This document shows, piece by piece, positions 16,317-25,692 of a DNA stretch of 47,473 nt; the first letter of the stretch is position 1, and every line of letters starts with the position of its first letter. The position numbers and the translations under genes are program-made. Source of the stretch: Opitutaceae bacterium (GTDB taxonomy: Bacteria; Verrucomicrobiota; Verrucomicrobiia; Opitutales; Opitutaceae); contig JAHCLN010000007.1 of the NCBI GenBank assembly GCA_026125215.1, forward strand, positions 1 to 47,473. The letters run 5' to 3'. The notes under the pieces were generated by a model that had not been told where the DNA came from, did no database searches, and worked only from the letters and a program-made list of their open reading frames with translations.

Positions 16317-16736
16317 TCAGACCGCGTGGATCTCGCCGGGCTGGAAGAAGCGCGCGAGCTCGAGACGGGCGTTTTCGTCGCTGTCGGACGCGTGGACGAC
16401 GTTCTTCATCATCTCGGTGCCGAAATCGCCGCGAATGGTGCCCTTGGCGGCCTTGCGGGAATCGGTGGGGCCGAGCAGTTCGCGCACCTTCGCCACGATG
16501 TCCTCGCCCTGCAGGGCCATCATGATCACGGGACGAGAGCTCATGAACTCCTCGATCTCCGGGTAGAAGGGCTTGCTCGCGACATGCGCATAGTGTTCGC
16601 GCAGCAGGGCCGGCGTCAGCCGGGCCATTTTGCAGCCGACGATGGTGAAGCCGGCCTTTTCAAAGCGGGCGAGCACCTCGCCGACATGGCGCTGCTCCAT
16701 GCAATCGGGTTTGAAGATAACGAAGGTTTTCTGCAT
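16317..16736 (-). CDS. ndk: Nucleoside diphosphate kinase
   Basis: A 139-residue cytoplasmic enzyme that transfers the gamma phosphate from ATP to other nucleoside diphosphates through a phosphohistidine. The phosphorylated residue is H115 in the signature NVVHASDS. The N-terminal QKTFVIFKPD carries the conserved lysine, and SSRPVIMMALQGEDIV and GTIRGDFG complete the family pattern. Length is normal. I use the ATG at 16736, which begins right at the first beta strand, rather than the start four codons upstream. The gene ends 52 bases before the tRNA-Glu. Confidence 0.97.
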   Translation of the reverse strand: MQKTFVIFKPDCMEQRHVGEVLARFEKAGFTIVGCKMARLTPALLREHYAHVASKPFYPEIEEFMSSRPVIMMALQGEDIVAKVRELLGPTDSRKAAKGTIRGDFGTEMMKNVVHASDSDENARLELARFFQPGEIHAV

Positions 16737-16778
16737 AAAGGGAAGCACGCTACCGGGTGTCCGCGCCTTTTGGGAAGC

Positions 16779-17744
16779 CTAGATTTTGGGCCGCGCCGCG
16801 GCCGGGAGGCCCAGGGCCGCCGCCAAAGCGAGGCCCGAAAGAATCGCGCCGCCGACCTTGGGTCCGCCAAAGGCATCGCCGGCCAGGCCGAGTTGCCACT
16901 CCGGCAGCCAGAGGCACGGCGCGCGGAAGGTGTGCCGCGGCTCGCTGTAGTGCCAGCGATGCAGCCCCACGGTCCGCGGGCGCGCCCCGCCCAGCCAGGG
17001 CGCCAGCGCCGGGCCGAGCAGCGCGAGCACTTCCGTTTCCGACGCCTGATAATGGGCCCGGGCGAATTCCGGCGTGGTGTGCACGGTGAGCGCCGACCCG
17101 GGGCCGGGCGAAATGCCCTTCGCCGTGTTGTCCGCCAGCCAGCGCAACGGTCCGTCGGCGGGAGCGACGCCGCCGGGCGGCACGGCCGCGGGTCCGTCGA
17201 GCGCCAACAACAGCGCGAGACAGGGATGATAATCGAGGGCCGCCAATTCCGCGGCCAGCGGCGGCGGCAGCGCCACATCGCCGGCCGCCAACAGGGCCAG
17301 CGCCTGCGGCACGGGCGCGGTGAGCACGAGTCGCGCGGCGGTGAGCGGCGGACGGTTTTCCAGCTCCACCACCCAGCCGACGCCGCCGCGCCGCACGGCG
17401 AGGGCCTTGTGTTCGCGCCGGAGGTCGAGTCCTTCAGCCAGATGTTTCGGCACCGCGGTCATGCCGGTAGGGCTGACGTAACGCGGATGCTCCGCCCCAC
17501 CCCAGTCGCGGATCAAACCGGCCGCGGCCCACTCCGCGGCGAGCGCCGCGACCGCGGAGTCGCGCGCGGTGAAAAACTGCGCGCCCTGATCGAAGACCGC
17601 GCCGGCGAGGCGCTTGGTCGCCATGCGGCCGCCGACGCCGCGGCTTTTGTCGAGCAGGACGACCGTTTCGCCCGCGGCCGCGAGGCGCCGCGCGAGCATG
17701 AGGCCGGCGATGCCGGCGCCGATGATGATGGTGGGGGCGGACAT
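16779..17744 (-). CDS. FAD-dependent oxidoreductase, renalase/amine-oxidase-like
   Basis: A 321-residue flavoprotein. It starts with the FAD-binding motif [20 protein letters not shown] and the acidic strand end [18 protein letters not shown], the usual GGR-x-x-T/S region of renalase-like amine oxidases. [11 protein letters not shown] follows, also characteristic. The C-terminal [19 protein letters not shown] is the flavin-closing motif. Many homologues are annotated only as NAD(P)/FAD-dependent oxidoreductases and the substrate is unknown. It follows the TIGR01777 gene with one base between the stop and start, and photolyase lies just upstream. Such flavoprotein/epimerase/photolyase groupings resemble light or oxidative stress gene sets, which is an inference. 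Confidence 0.87.
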   Translation of the reverse strand: MSAPTIIIGAGIAGLMLARRLAAAGETVVLLDKSRGVGGRMATKRLAGAVFDQGAQFFTARDSAVAALAAEWAAAGLIRDWGGAEHPRYVSPTGMTAVPKHLAEGLDLRREHKALAVRRGGVGWVVELENRPPLTAARLVLTAPVPQALALLAAGDVALPPPLAAELAALDYHPCLALLLALDGPAAVPPGGVAPADGPLRWLADNTAKGISPGPGSALTVHTTPEFARAHYQASETEVLALLGPALAPWLGGARPRTVGLHRWHYSEPRHTFRAPCLWLPEWQLGLAGDAFGGPKVGGAILSGLALAAALGLPAAARPKI

Positions 17745-17745
17745 G

Positions 17746-18659
17746 TCAGACCGGGTTCAGCAGGTGGCGGAGCGCCGGCGCGAGTTGCGGCCAGCGGAAA
17801 ACAAAGCCCGAGGCCAGCAGCCGCGCGGGTGCCACGCGGGCGCCGGCGAGCAGCGCGGCCTCCGCCATTTCACCCAGGGCGAGCTTCAACGCGAAGGCCG
17901 GCGCGGGCAAAAAGGCCGGCCGGCGCAGCGCGGCGGCGAGCGTCGCCGTGAATTCGGCGTTGGTGACCGCCCCCGGGGCCACCGCGTTCACCGGCCCGGC
18001 GACGTCCGGGGCGTCCAGCACGTGCTCGATCGCGCCGAGCAAATCCCCGAGGACGATCCAGCTGAACCACTGCCGGCCAGAGCCCAGCCGACCGCCGAGC
18101 CCGAGCCGGAAAAGCGGCAGCATTTTGGCGAGCGCGCCGCCCGTCGGCGTCAGCACCACGCCCGTGCGCAGCGCAACCGTCCGGATGCCCGCGGTGGCCG
18201 CCGGGGCCAGCGCGCTCTCCCACTCGGCACAGACGTCCGCCAGAAAACCGGCGCCCGGTGCGGCGGACTCGTCGAGCCGTTCGTCGCCGCGGTCGCCGTA
18301 GATGCCGGTGGCGGACGCACCGATGAAAACGGCCGGGCGATCGGCGCGGGCGGCGCAGGCCGCGGCGAGCAGCCGGGTCGGCCCGACCCGGCTCGTGCGG
18401 ATGGCGGCCTTGCGGCGGGCGATCCACCGGCCGGCGGCGATGTTTTCCCCGGCGAGGTGGACGACGGCACCGACCCCGGCGAGCGCGGCCGGATCGTGGC
18501 GCTGCTCGGCCCGACGCCGTGCAGCATCGACGATCTGGTGCGCCTTTCGGGTTCGCCGCCGGCCATCGTGCGGACCGTGCTGCTGGAACGGGCGACCAAC
18601 GCCGAGCCCACAAGGCCGGAGGCGCCGGTGACGAGGAGCGGAGCGGGCGAAGGATGCAT
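17746..18659 (-). pseudogene. TIGR01777-family epimerase (NAD-dependent), disrupted by a foreign-looking block
   Basis: The N-terminus [22 protein letters not shown] is in one frame. From 18495 downward the rest is open in another: [18 protein letters not shown], then [66 protein letters not shown] and a normal C-terminus. These are the ordered motifs of TIGR01777 SDR proteins (about 300 residues). The switch happens across a 98-base stretch (about 18493-18590) that encodes nothing family-like on this strand but reads as a DprA-like winged helix on the other. As written the gene cannot make a full protein; it is either a real disruption or an assembly chimera. It sits between photolyase and the flavoprotein gene. 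Confidence 0.82.
18493..18588 (+). other. DprA-like winged-helix coding fragment, inverted inside the TIGR01777 gene
   Basis: On the plus strand these 32 codons read [16 protein letters not shown] followed by [16 protein letters not shown]. This is the pattern of the C-terminal winged-helix domain of DprA (the form common in alphaproteobacteria, LLGPTP-x-x-IDDLI-R-x-SG then VxTxLLELE). No DprA Rossmann domain precedes it and the fragment has no start or stop of its own. The family assignment is from memory of the motif and needs a search. Confidence 0.6.
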
Positions 18660-18711
18660 GGCAGTGGGTCGTTTATGCTACGGCGGACGGGCCGCGCCGG
18701 TTGCAACGGGG

Positions 18712-20181
18712 TCAGCCCCGCTCCACGACACCGTCGCCGCGCAGGGTCTTGAACGCCGCCAGTGCGGCGGCGCGCGCCGCCGCGTGGTCCACGATGGGCG
18801 CGGGATAGTTTTGCCCGAGGGTGACACCGGCCGCGGCCAGCACGTCGGCCGGCGCTTCCCACGGGCGATGGATCCATTTCACCGGGAGCCGCGCGAGTTC
18901 GGGCACCCAGCGGCGGACGTAGTGGCCGTCGGCGTCGAACTTCTCCCCCTGCAGGACGGGCGCAAAGATCCGGAAATACGGCGCGGCATCGGCGCCGCAG
19001 CCGGCGGTCCACTGCCAGCCGAGGGTGTTGTTCGCGAGATCCGCGTCCACCAGCGTGTCCCAGAACCACGCCGCGCCGTGGGTCCACGACAGCCGGAGAT
19101 GTTTCACGAGGAAGGAAGCCGTGATCATGCGCACGCGGTTGTGCATCCAGCCCGTGCGCCAGAGCTGCCGCATCCCGGCGTCCACAATCGGGTAGCCGGT
19201 GCGGCCGCGCTGCCACGCGCGCAGCTGAACGCCGCCCGGATCGGCGGCCCAGGGGAATTTTTCAAAATCCTCCCGCAGCGGTTTCGCCGGCGTGTGCGGG
19301 AAGTGGAACAGCAGATGGTGGGCAAACTCGCGCCAGCCGACCTCGCTGAGGAAGACCTGTTCGCCCCGGCCGGACGGGAAGACGCCGGTGGCCTTGGCCC
19401 GGGCCTGCAAGGCCGCCCAGATCTGCCGCGGGCCGATTTCCCCGGTGTGCAGCCACGGGGACAGCCGCGAGGTGCCGTCGGTGTCCGGCAGGTTGCGCCG
19501 GTTGCCGTAGTCGTCCACCGCCCCGGCGACGAAGGCCTTCAACCGTTGCTGCGCCCCGGCCTCGCCGGGCGTCCAATGCTCCGGAAACTCGCGCGCCCAC
19601 GGCCGGGTCGGCAGCAGGTCCAGCTCGCCGACGGTGAGCGATGCGGGCCAGCGGGCCGGCGCGGGCCAGGCCGCGGGCTTCACCGGCACCGGCGCGGGCA
19701 CGGGCAGCGTGAGGCAGTGCCGCCAGAACGGCGTGAACACCTGGAAGGGTTTGCCCTGCTTGTTGGCGACCGTGTGCGGCTCGAACAGCAGCGCGCTGTT
19801 GAAACTGCGGACCTCCGCGCCCGCGTCGGCGAGGGCTGCCTTGAGCGCCCGGTCGCGCGCGATCACGGCCGGTTCGTAGCGGCGGTTCCAATACACCGCC
19901 GTCGCGCCGGTGTCGCGGCGCAGCCGGTCCAGCACTTCGCCCGCCGGCCCGCGCGCCAGGATGAGCCGGCCGCCGAGGGCGCGCAGCGAGGCGTCGAGGG
20001 CGACGAGGGCATGATGCAGCCACCAGCGGGCTGCGCCGCCGGCGGGCCAGGCGCCCTCGCCCGCGTCATCCAGCACATAGACGGGCACGACGGGTGCGCC
20101 GGTCTGCAGGGCCGCGGCCAGGGCGGCATTGTCCTGCAGGCGGAGATCCTGGCGAAACCAGAGAATTACGGGCGGCGGCAC
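18712..20181 (-). CDS. phrB: Deoxyribodipyrimidine photolyase
   Basis: A 489-residue light-driven DNA repair enzyme that reverses pyrimidine dimers. It begins at a GTG (20181), giving [20 protein letters not shown], the antenna-domain start of the family; the next upstream codon is the glgA stop region six bases away. The C-terminal FAD domain has [18 protein letters not shown], then [20 protein letters not shown], and [20 protein letters not shown], including the tryptophan chain expected for photoreduction. Folding and length fit class I CPD photolyases. Its neighbours downstream are the disrupted TIGR01777 gene and a flavoprotein. Confidence 0.95.
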   Translation of the reverse strand: MPPPVILWFRQDLRLQDNAALAAALQTGAPVVPVYVLDDAGEGAWPAGGAARWWLHHALVALDASLRALGGRLILARGPAGEVLDRLRRDTGATAVYWNRRYEPAVIARDRALKAALADAGAEVRSFNSALLFEPHTVANKQGKPFQVFTPFWRHCLTLPVPAPVPVKPAAWPAPARWPASLTVGELDLLPTRPWAREFPEHWTPGEAGAQQRLKAFVAGAVDDYGNRRNLPDTDGTSRLSPWLHTGEIGPRQIWAALQARAKATGVFPSGRGEQVFLSEVGWREFAHHLLFHFPHTPAKPLREDFEKFPWAADPGGVQLRAWQRGRTGYPIVDAGMRQLWRTGWMHNRVRMITASFLVKHLRLSWTHGAAWFWDTLVDADLANNTLGWQWTAGCGADAAPYFRIFAPVLQGEKFDADGHYVRRWVPELARLPVKWIHRPWEAPADVLAAAGVTLGQNYPAPIVDHAAARAAALAAFKTLRGDGVVERG

Positions 20182-20187
20182 GGAGGG

Positions 20188-21630
20188 TCAGAGGGATTCC
20201 TGATAAAGCTGTTCGTAGGCGAGGGCCGCCTGCGACCAGCTGAAATCCCTGTCCATTCCGCGCTTTTGCACAACTGCCAGGCGCTTTTTGTCCGCAAAGA
20301 GCCGGAGCGAGCGCCGCAGGCCGTCGGCCAGCCCCTCCGCCGTCGCCGGGAAACTCAGGCCCGTGCCGTTGGCCGGATCGGCATCGGCATCCGTGACCGT
20401 GTCGGCCAGGCCGCCGACCTGGCTGACGAGCGGAATCGTGCCGTAGGCCTGCGAATACATCTGGTTGAGCCCGCAGGGCTCGAACAGCGACGGCATCACG
20501 AAAAAATCCGACCCCGCCTCGATGAGATGGCTCATGGCCTCGTCGAGCTTGGCGCAGAGGGCGATCTTGCCGGGCGCCTGCGCCGCGAGTTCGCGGAGCG
20601 CCTCCTCGTAGCGTTTCTCGCCCGCGCCGAGCACGACGAGCCGGCAGGGGTTTTCCAGGAAGAAACCGGCGTTGGCCAGCAGGAGGTCCACGCCCTTCTG
20701 CTCGGCCAGCCGGCAGACCATGCCGTAGACCGGGCCGGTGAACTTGGGGTCGAGTTTGAGCTGCCGGAGGAGCTCGGTGCGGCAAACCGCCTTGCCGGCG
20801 AGGTTGACGGCGGAGTAGCGCGCCGGGAGCAGCGGATCCACCGCGGGATTCCAGACCGCGGAATCAATGCCGTTGAGCAGGCCGACGAGGTCCTCGGCGC
20901 GGGTCTGCACCACGCCGTCAAGCCCGCAGCCGAATTCCGGCGTCTGGATCTCCTGCGCATAGCGCGGGCTGACGGTCGTCACGCGGTCGGCAAAGAGGAT
21001 GCCGCCCTTCATGAAGTTGATCTGGTTGTAGTATTCGAGGCCGTCGATGTTGTTGAGCTCGTCGGGCAGGTTCGTGCGGGCGAAGACGCGCGACGGAAAA
21101 ATCCCCTGGAAGGCGATGTTGTGGATGGTGAAGACCGTGCGCATCGCGAGCGTGAGGCCGTGCCGGCGCTCCGCGGCGCGCAGCAACAGCGGCACGAGCG
21201 CGGCCGGCCAGTCGTGGCTGTGCACGATGTCGGCCTGCAGGTCGGCCAGCCGCAGCGTCTCGACCACGCCCTTGGCGAAGAAGAGAAAACGGTCGGCGTT
21301 GTCCTCGTAGTCCCGCTCGGCCGTGCCGTAGGGGTTCGCGCGGTCGAAATACTCCTCCTTCACGACGAGATAGACGGTCAGGTTGGGCCGCGGGCTGAAC
21401 ATCCGCACCTCGCCGGTGTAGTAGGTGTCGTCCAGCTCGATCTTCAGCCGCAGCCGTCGCGTCGCGCCGGCCGCGTCGGGATGCTCGAGCACACGCCGGT
21501 AGCCGGGCAGGAAAACCGCCACCTCGTGCCCGCGGTCGGCCAGCGTCCCGGCCAGCGCGCCGACGGCGTCGGCGAGTCCGCCCGTCTTCATGTAGGGGAA
21601 CATTTCACTGGCGACATGCACGATTTTCAT
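20188..21630 (-). CDS. glgA: Glycogen synthase (ADP-glucose type)
   Basis: A 480-residue GT5 glycosyltransferase that extends alpha-1,4-glucan from ADP-glucose. The N-terminus [20 protein letters not shown] contains the ADP-glucose binding KTGGL (K15). Other family marks are [27 protein letters not shown], and in the C-terminal domain [18 protein letters not shown], with the catalytic glutamate, and [17 protein letters not shown]. Length is standard. It is the first gene of the unit that continues into photolyase six bases downstream, and it is divergent from rnr with a 79-base gap. No other glycogen gene is in the window. Confidence 0.96.
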   Translation of the reverse strand: MKIVHVASEMFPYMKTGGLADAVGALAGTLADRGHEVAVFLPGYRRVLEHPDAAGATRRLRLKIELDDTYYTGEVRMFSPRPNLTVYLVVKEEYFDRANPYGTAERDYEDNADRFLFFAKGVVETLRLADLQADIVHSHDWPAALVPLLLRAAERRHGLTLAMRTVFTIHNIAFQGIFPSRVFARTNLPDELNNIDGLEYYNQINFMKGGILFADRVTTVSPRYAQEIQTPEFGCGLDGVVQTRAEDLVGLLNGIDSAVWNPAVDPLLPARYSAVNLAGKAVCRTELLRQLKLDPKFTGPVYGMVCRLAEQKGVDLLLANAGFFLENPCRLVVLGAGEKRYEEALRELAAQAPGKIALCAKLDEAMSHLIEAGSDFFVMPSLFEPCGLNQMYSQAYGTIPLVSQVGGLADTVTDADADPANGTGLSFPATAEGLADGLRRSLRLFADKKRLAVVQKRGMDRDFSWSQAALAYEQLYQESL

Positions 21631-21709
21631 CGCTCCACTTTGGGCGGCCCCGTTTCATCAGTCCACCTCCAAAGCACGGCCTGCGCGCCCTGCCACCAGA
21701 TCTTAACCT

Positions 21710-24079
21710 ATGAATCTTCGCGACCGTCTGCTCTCGCACCTGCGGGCACCCGACTACCAACCTGCCAAGGAATCCGACCTGCTGCGGACCCTCGGGCTCA
21801 ACAAAAAACAACGCGCCCAACTGGCGCACGAAATCCGCCGCCTCGCCGACCAGAAGCTTATTCACCCCGGCCCGCGTATTGAGCTGCGCCGCGCCACGAA
21901 GCCCGCGCGGCCCCGCGAGCCCGAGCGCGCCATCTTCCAAACCTCCCGCCAGAGGAAATCCGCGGCCACCGCCACGCCCGCCTCCACGCAACCGCAGCAG
22001 CCGGCACCCCACCGCATCGAGCCGGGTGAACTGGTCGGCCGCATCCAGTTTCGCGCCGGCGGTTCGGCTTTCGTCGTTCTCCAGGGTGCGGACGGCGGTC
22101 CGGGCGACCCGCGCGATCCGGCGCTGCAGATTTTTCCCGAGGAAACCCTCACCGCCCTGCCCGGCGACCTCGTGGCCGTGCGGATTTTCCACGGCCGGAA
22201 GGGCAAGCGGCCCGGCGAGAAAATCGGCCAGGTCACCCGCGTGCTCGAACGCGGGCGCGGCACCATCGTCGGCAACCTCCAGAAAAGCGGCCGGCACTGG
22301 ACCGTCGCCGCCGACGATCCGCGCTTCCCGCTCGAGATCCTCGTCGCCGATCCGGCGAAGTCCGACCTCAAGCCCGTGCCGCAGTCCGGCGACAAGGTCG
22401 TCGTCACGCTGGAGGACTGGCGCCACCGCCGCGAGGCGCTGACCGGCCGCATCACCGCCCGGCTCGGCCGCACGCACGAACCCCGCGCCGAGCTGCTCGG
22501 GGTGTTTGAAAAATACAACCTCGCCACCGAATTCCCCGCCGCGGTCGAGCGCGAGGCCGCCGAACTCCCCGACCATGTGCGCCCCGCCGACCGGGCCAAC
22601 CGGCTCGACTACCGCGAGGTGCCGACCTTCACGATCGACCCCGACGACGCGAAGGACTTCGACGACGCGCTCTCCTACGAGGTGCTCGACGGCGACGAGA
22701 TCCGCGTCGGCATCCACATCGCCGACGTGTCGGCCTACGTGAAGCCGGGCACCGCGCTCGACCGCGAGGCCCAGAACCGGGGCAACTCCACCTACCTCGT
22801 CGGCACCGTCATCCCGATGCTGCCGGAAAAACTCTCCAACGGCCTGTGTTCGCTGGTCGAGGGCCAGGACCGGCTGACGAAGGCGGTCTTCCTCACGTTC
22901 AACAAGCACGGCGCCCTCCGGCACACCGCCTACGCCAACACCGTCATCCGCAGCCGCAAGCGCCTCACCTACAAGCAGGCCTACGCGCTCCTCAACGAGC
23001 ACGACCTCGACAAGATCCGCGCGCTGCCCCTGCCGCCCAAGCACCAGACCGGCTCCACGGGCCGCGCCCTCAACGGCCTCACCGACGCCGAGCTCGTGGA
23101 CCTGCAGTCCTGGATCCGCGCCCTCTGGCGGATCGCCCTCAAGCTCCGCCGCGCCCGCATGGCCCACGGCAGCCTCGACCTCGACATGCCGGAGACGAAG
23201 ATCTTCGTGGACCCCGAGGGCTACGCCGACCGGCTGGAGAAAATTGTGAACGACGAGAGCCACCAGCTCATCGAGGAGTTCATGCTCGCGGCCAACGAGG
23301 CCGTCGCCCACGTCACCCGCGTCCACCGCCTGCCCTCGCTCTACCGCGTGCACGACGAGCCCGACCCGGAGAAGCTCGGCGAACTGCGACAGCTGCTCGG
23401 CACCTTCGGCATCCGCACCGGCGACCTCACCCGTCGAGAGGAAATCGTGCAGCTGCTTGGGCTGCTGGCCACCCACCCGCAGGGCTACACGCTCCGCACC
23501 CAGCTGCTCCGCAGCCTCCGCAAGGCCTGCTACCGCGCCACGCCCGACGGCCACTACGGCCTCGCGAAAAAGGACTACACCCATTTCACCTCGCCCATCC
23601 GCCGTTACTCCGACCTCGTCGTCCACCGCGTGTTCGACACCTACCTCGTGAAGCACGCCGGCTACCCGGCGCACGCCGCCCACGGCCCGGCCTATAACCT
23701 CGGCCGCGTCGAGGCCCTCGCCGAACACCTGAGCCTCACCGAGATCAACAGCACCGAGGCCGAGCGCGAGAGCGTGCGCATCAAGCTCCTCGAGTTCTTC
23801 GAGCGCGAACTGGACAAGAAGCCCCGCACCCGCTTCGCGGCCGTCATCACCGATGTCCGCGCCCACGGCTTTTTCGTCGAGCTCATCGAGTCCATGACCT
23901 TCGGCTTCGTGCCGACGGCGTTCCTCGGCGACGACCATTACACGCCCAACCAGGCCGGCACCATGCTGGTCGGCCGCCGCCACAAACGCCGCTTCGAGCT
24001 CAACGGCCGGCTCGACGTCGTGGTCGAACGCGTGGACCGCTTCAAGCGCCTGATCGACTTCCGCCCGGCGGACCTCTAG
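21710..24079 (+). CDS. rnr: Ribonuclease R
   Basis: A 789-residue 3'-5' exoribonuclease that degrades structured RNA. An N-terminal helix-turn-helix-like segment ([17 protein letters not shown]) is followed by two cold-shock-type OB domains. The RNB catalytic domain has [19 protein letters not shown] with the four metal-binding aspartates and later [20 protein letters not shown]-terminal S1 domain ([17 protein letters not shown]) is present. The lysine-rich tail found in enterobacterial RNase R is missing; the protein ends at FRPADL. It is divergent from glgA. No ribosome binding site is evident upstream. Confidence 0.96.
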   Translation: MNLRDRLLSHLRAPDYQPAKESDLLRTLGLNKKQRAQLAHEIRRLADQKLIHPGPRIELRRATKPARPREPERAIFQTSRQRKSAATATPASTQPQQPAPHRIEPGELVGRIQFRAGGSAFVVLQGADGGPGDPRDPALQIFPEETLTALPGDLVAVRIFHGRKGKRPGEKIGQVTRVLERGRGTIVGNLQKSGRHWTVAADDPRFPLEILVADPAKSDLKPVPQSGDKVVVTLEDWRHRREALTGRITARLGRTHEPRAELLGVFEKYNLATEFPAAVEREAAELPDHVRPADRANRLDYREVPTFTIDPDDAKDFDDALSYEVLDGDEIRVGIHIADVSAYVKPGTALDREAQNRGNSTYLVGTVIPMLPEKLSNGLCSLVEGQDRLTKAVFLTFNKHGALRHTAYANTVIRSRKRLTYKQAYALLNEHDLDKIRALPLPPKHQTGSTGRALNGLTDAELVDLQSWIRALWRIALKLRRARMAHGSLDLDMPETKIFVDPEGYADRLEKIVNDESHQLIEEFMLAANEAVAHVTRVHRLPSLYRVHDEPDPEKLGELRQLLGTFGIRTGDLTRREEIVQLLGLLATHPQGYTLRTQLLRSLRKACYRATPDGHYGLAKKDYTHFTSPIRRYSDLVVHRVFDTYLVKHAGYPAHAAHGPAYNLGRVEALAEHLSLTEINSTEAERESVRIKLLEFFERELDKKPRTRFAAVITDVRAHGFFVELIESMTFGFVPTAFLGDDHYTPNQAGTMLVGRRHKRRFELNGRLDVVVERVDRFKRLIDFRPADL

Positions 24080-24106
24080 CCGCCACTTGACTCGCCGCCA
24101 TTATGT

Positions 24107-24334
24107 ATGGATTCTGGAGCCATGAAACTGGCCGACGTAAAGCAGGCGGTCGCACAGTGGCCGGAGGCGGAAAAGATCCACCTCGCCGCTTACCTCAAGC
24201 ACATTGCCCGACGAGACAACCCGGTGCATCAGGCGGAGCTGGACCGGGCATGTGAATCCATGACCAAAGGTGAGCGAATTTCGTTGGAAGAATTTCGTCG
24301 CATCGAAGCAAAGCTGACCGAGTCCGGGCTATAG
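24107..24334 (+). CDS. Small putative antitoxin
   Basis: A 75-residue, charged, mostly helical protein (VKQAVAQWPEAEKIHLAAYLKHIARRD, then RISLEEFRRIEAKL). It resembles small antitoxins paired with RelE/ParE-like toxins in size, composition and position: the putative toxin starts one base after its stop. No DNA-binding fold can be named with confidence. Start is ambiguous: ATG at 24107 or at 24122; GGAG at 24116-24119 lies too near the second ATG to be useful. Confidence 0.65.
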   Translation: MDSGAMKLADVKQAVAQWPEAEKIHLAAYLKHIARRDNPVHQAELDRACESMTKGERISLEEFRRIEAKLTESGL

Positions 24335-24335
24335 G

Positions 24336-24593
24336 ATGCTGGGCTACGACTTCACCTTGTCGGGCGACGCATCGCGATTTTTGCTCGCATGCCCGCCCCG
24401 TCTGCGCCGCATGGCGCTCGACGAAATCAACACCATGGTGCACGGGCCGTTTCGGGGAGCAGATTTTCATGAGACCGGGCTCAGCGGCCGGCGTTACGAA
24501 GTGAAACTGGCCGGGCCAATCGCCATCACCTACTGGGTGGATCACGCGGCCAAGGAAGTTCGCATCATCAAGTGCGAGCTGGCCGACGGCTGA
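24336..24593 (+). CDS. RelE/ParE-superfamily toxin-like protein
   Basis: An 85-residue basic-to-neutral protein with the RelE/ParE layout: N-terminal helices (FLLACPPRLRRMALDEINTM), GPFRGADFHETGLSGRRYEVKLAG, then strands IAITYWVDHAAKEVRIIKCEL that match the R/Y-x-I-x-Y-x-V-x-x-x-x-x-x-V-x-I pattern. RelE members cleave mRNA on the ribosome; ParE members poison gyrase. Which applies cannot be told here. It is directly coupled to the putative antitoxin. The pair lies between two stably placed housekeeping-type genes, without transposase or integrase nearby. Confidence 0.65.
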   Translation: MLGYDFTLSGDASRFLLACPPRLRRMALDEINTMVHGPFRGADFHETGLSGRRYEVKLAGPIAITYWVDHAAKEVRIIKCELADG

Positions 24594-24669
24594 AAGCCGC
24601 CCGGCCGATTGACGGAAAATCTCACTTCCGGCTTTGCGCCGGGCGGGGTTTGCGCGATGGTAGCCGCGC

Positions 24670-25197
24670 ATGAAGCACTTCGATTTCCCCTCCCAGTTCC
24701 GGGCGCTCCACGACAAGGCCGTGGAGCAATACGCCCGCGGCCAGCGTGATCCGGCCGGCCTCTTCACCGACGGCGAGCACGCCTGGCTCGCCGCCAACGG
24801 CCTCAACGCCCAGCACCTCTTCGACTACGCCGAGGACCACCACAACTACGGCGAGCCGGGGCCCGACCACGCCCTCGCCATCGAGCTCGTGCGCCGCGAC
24901 TATTTCCTCAACGTGCAGGGCGGCCGGGGCCTGGTGACGGTGCTCGACGAGTCTACCCTGCCCGCGAAAACCGCCGCCGTGAAGGGCATCGAGTGGCTGC
25001 CGCGGATCATCCCGAAGGCCAAGGCCAAGCTGCGCGGCGAGCTGCCCGCCTCCCTGATGTATGGCTGCGGCGGCGACCGCCGCTTCTTCCGCACCCACGA
25101 CATCCTCCCGGCGGAGTTTCTCAGCCTCGTCTGGCGGCACGAAAACAACGACGCCGCCATTGTGGACTGGGTCGTCCGCCGCAGCGCCGCCAAGTAA
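24670..25197 (+). CDS. DUF5069 family protein
   Basis: A 175-residue soluble protein. Its sequence (DGEHAWLAANGLNAQHLFDYAEDHH, then YFLNVQGGRGLV, SLMYGCGGDRRFFRTHDI, and EFLSLVWRHENNDAAIVDWV) fits the small DUF5069 family, known mainly from Verrucomicrobiota, Planctomycetota and cyanobacteria. Function is not known. A cysteine in YGCGGDRRF and conserved aspartates and histidines could form a site, but nothing is established. It precedes the molybdenum hydroxylase genes by 18 bases and may be co-transcribed with them. Confidence 0.72.
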   Translation: MKHFDFPSQFRALHDKAVEQYARGQRDPAGLFTDGEHAWLAANGLNAQHLFDYAEDHHNYGEPGPDHALAIELVRRDYFLNVQGGRGLVTVLDESTLPAKTAAVKGIEWLPRIIPKAKAKLRGELPASLMYGCGGDRRFFRTHDILPAEFLSLVWRHENNDAAIVDWVVRRSAAK

Positions 25198-25215
25198 CCC
25201 CGCCCCAAACTCCCC

Positions 25216-25692
25216 ATGGCCGCCTATCCCCTGCTCGTCAACGGCACCACCCATACCGTCGAGGCCACGCCCGACACCCCGCTCCTCTGGGTCCTGCGTG
25301 ACACGCTCAACCTGACCGGCACGAAATACGGCTGCGGCCGCGGACTCTGCGGTTCCTGCACCGTCCACCTCAACGGCACGCCGGTGCGCTCCTGCATGCT
25401 GCCGGTGGCCGCGGCCGCGGGCGCCGCCATCACCACCATCGAGGGACTGGCCCCCGACGGGCTCAACGCCCTGCAGCACGCCTGGTGCGAGCACGACGTG
25501 CCGCAGTGCGGCTACTGCCAGGCCGGCCAGATCATGACGGCGGCCGCCTTCCTGCGCGACCACCCCGCGCCAACCGAGGCCGAGATCGACGCAGCCCTCG
25601 CCGGCAACCTCTGCCGCTGCGGCACCTACGTGCGCATCCGCGCCGCCGTGAAGGATGCGGCCGCCGCGATGCAAAAGGAGGCCGCCCGATGA
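25216..25692 (+). CDS. (2Fe-2S) subunit of a xanthine-dehydrogenase-family hydroxylase (IorA-like)
   Basis: A 158-residue electron-transfer subunit with two iron-sulfur domains. The plant ferredoxin-like cluster is bound by CGRGLCGSC plus an upstream/downstream cysteine (VRSC). The helical domain cluster uses CGYCQAGQ and CRCGTY. This is the standard small subunit of isoquinoline 1-oxidoreductase, aldehyde oxidoreductase and CO dehydrogenase-type enzymes. It passes electrons from the molybdenum site to an acceptor. Its stop overlaps the ATG of the large subunit (ATGA), so the two are made together. Confidence 0.95.
   Translation: MAAYPLLVNGTTHTVEATPDTPLLWVLRDTLNLTGTKYGCGRGLCGSCTVHLNGTPVRSCMLPVAAAAGAAITTIEGLAPDGLNALQHAWCEHDVPQCGYCQAGQIMTAAAFLRDHPAPTEAEIDAALAGNLCRCGTYVRIRAAVKDAAAAMQKEAAR

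Noticed and set aside
17614..21882. A 1422-residue plus-strand open frame
   Set aside because: It runs antisense to flavoprotein, epimerase, photolyase and glgA genes with clear family motifs; high GC keeps antisense frames open. Only its DprA-like stretch at 18493-18588 has family-like content.
21605..23983. A 792-residue minus-strand frame opposite rnr
   Set aside because: Antisense to RNase R with its intact active-site motifs.
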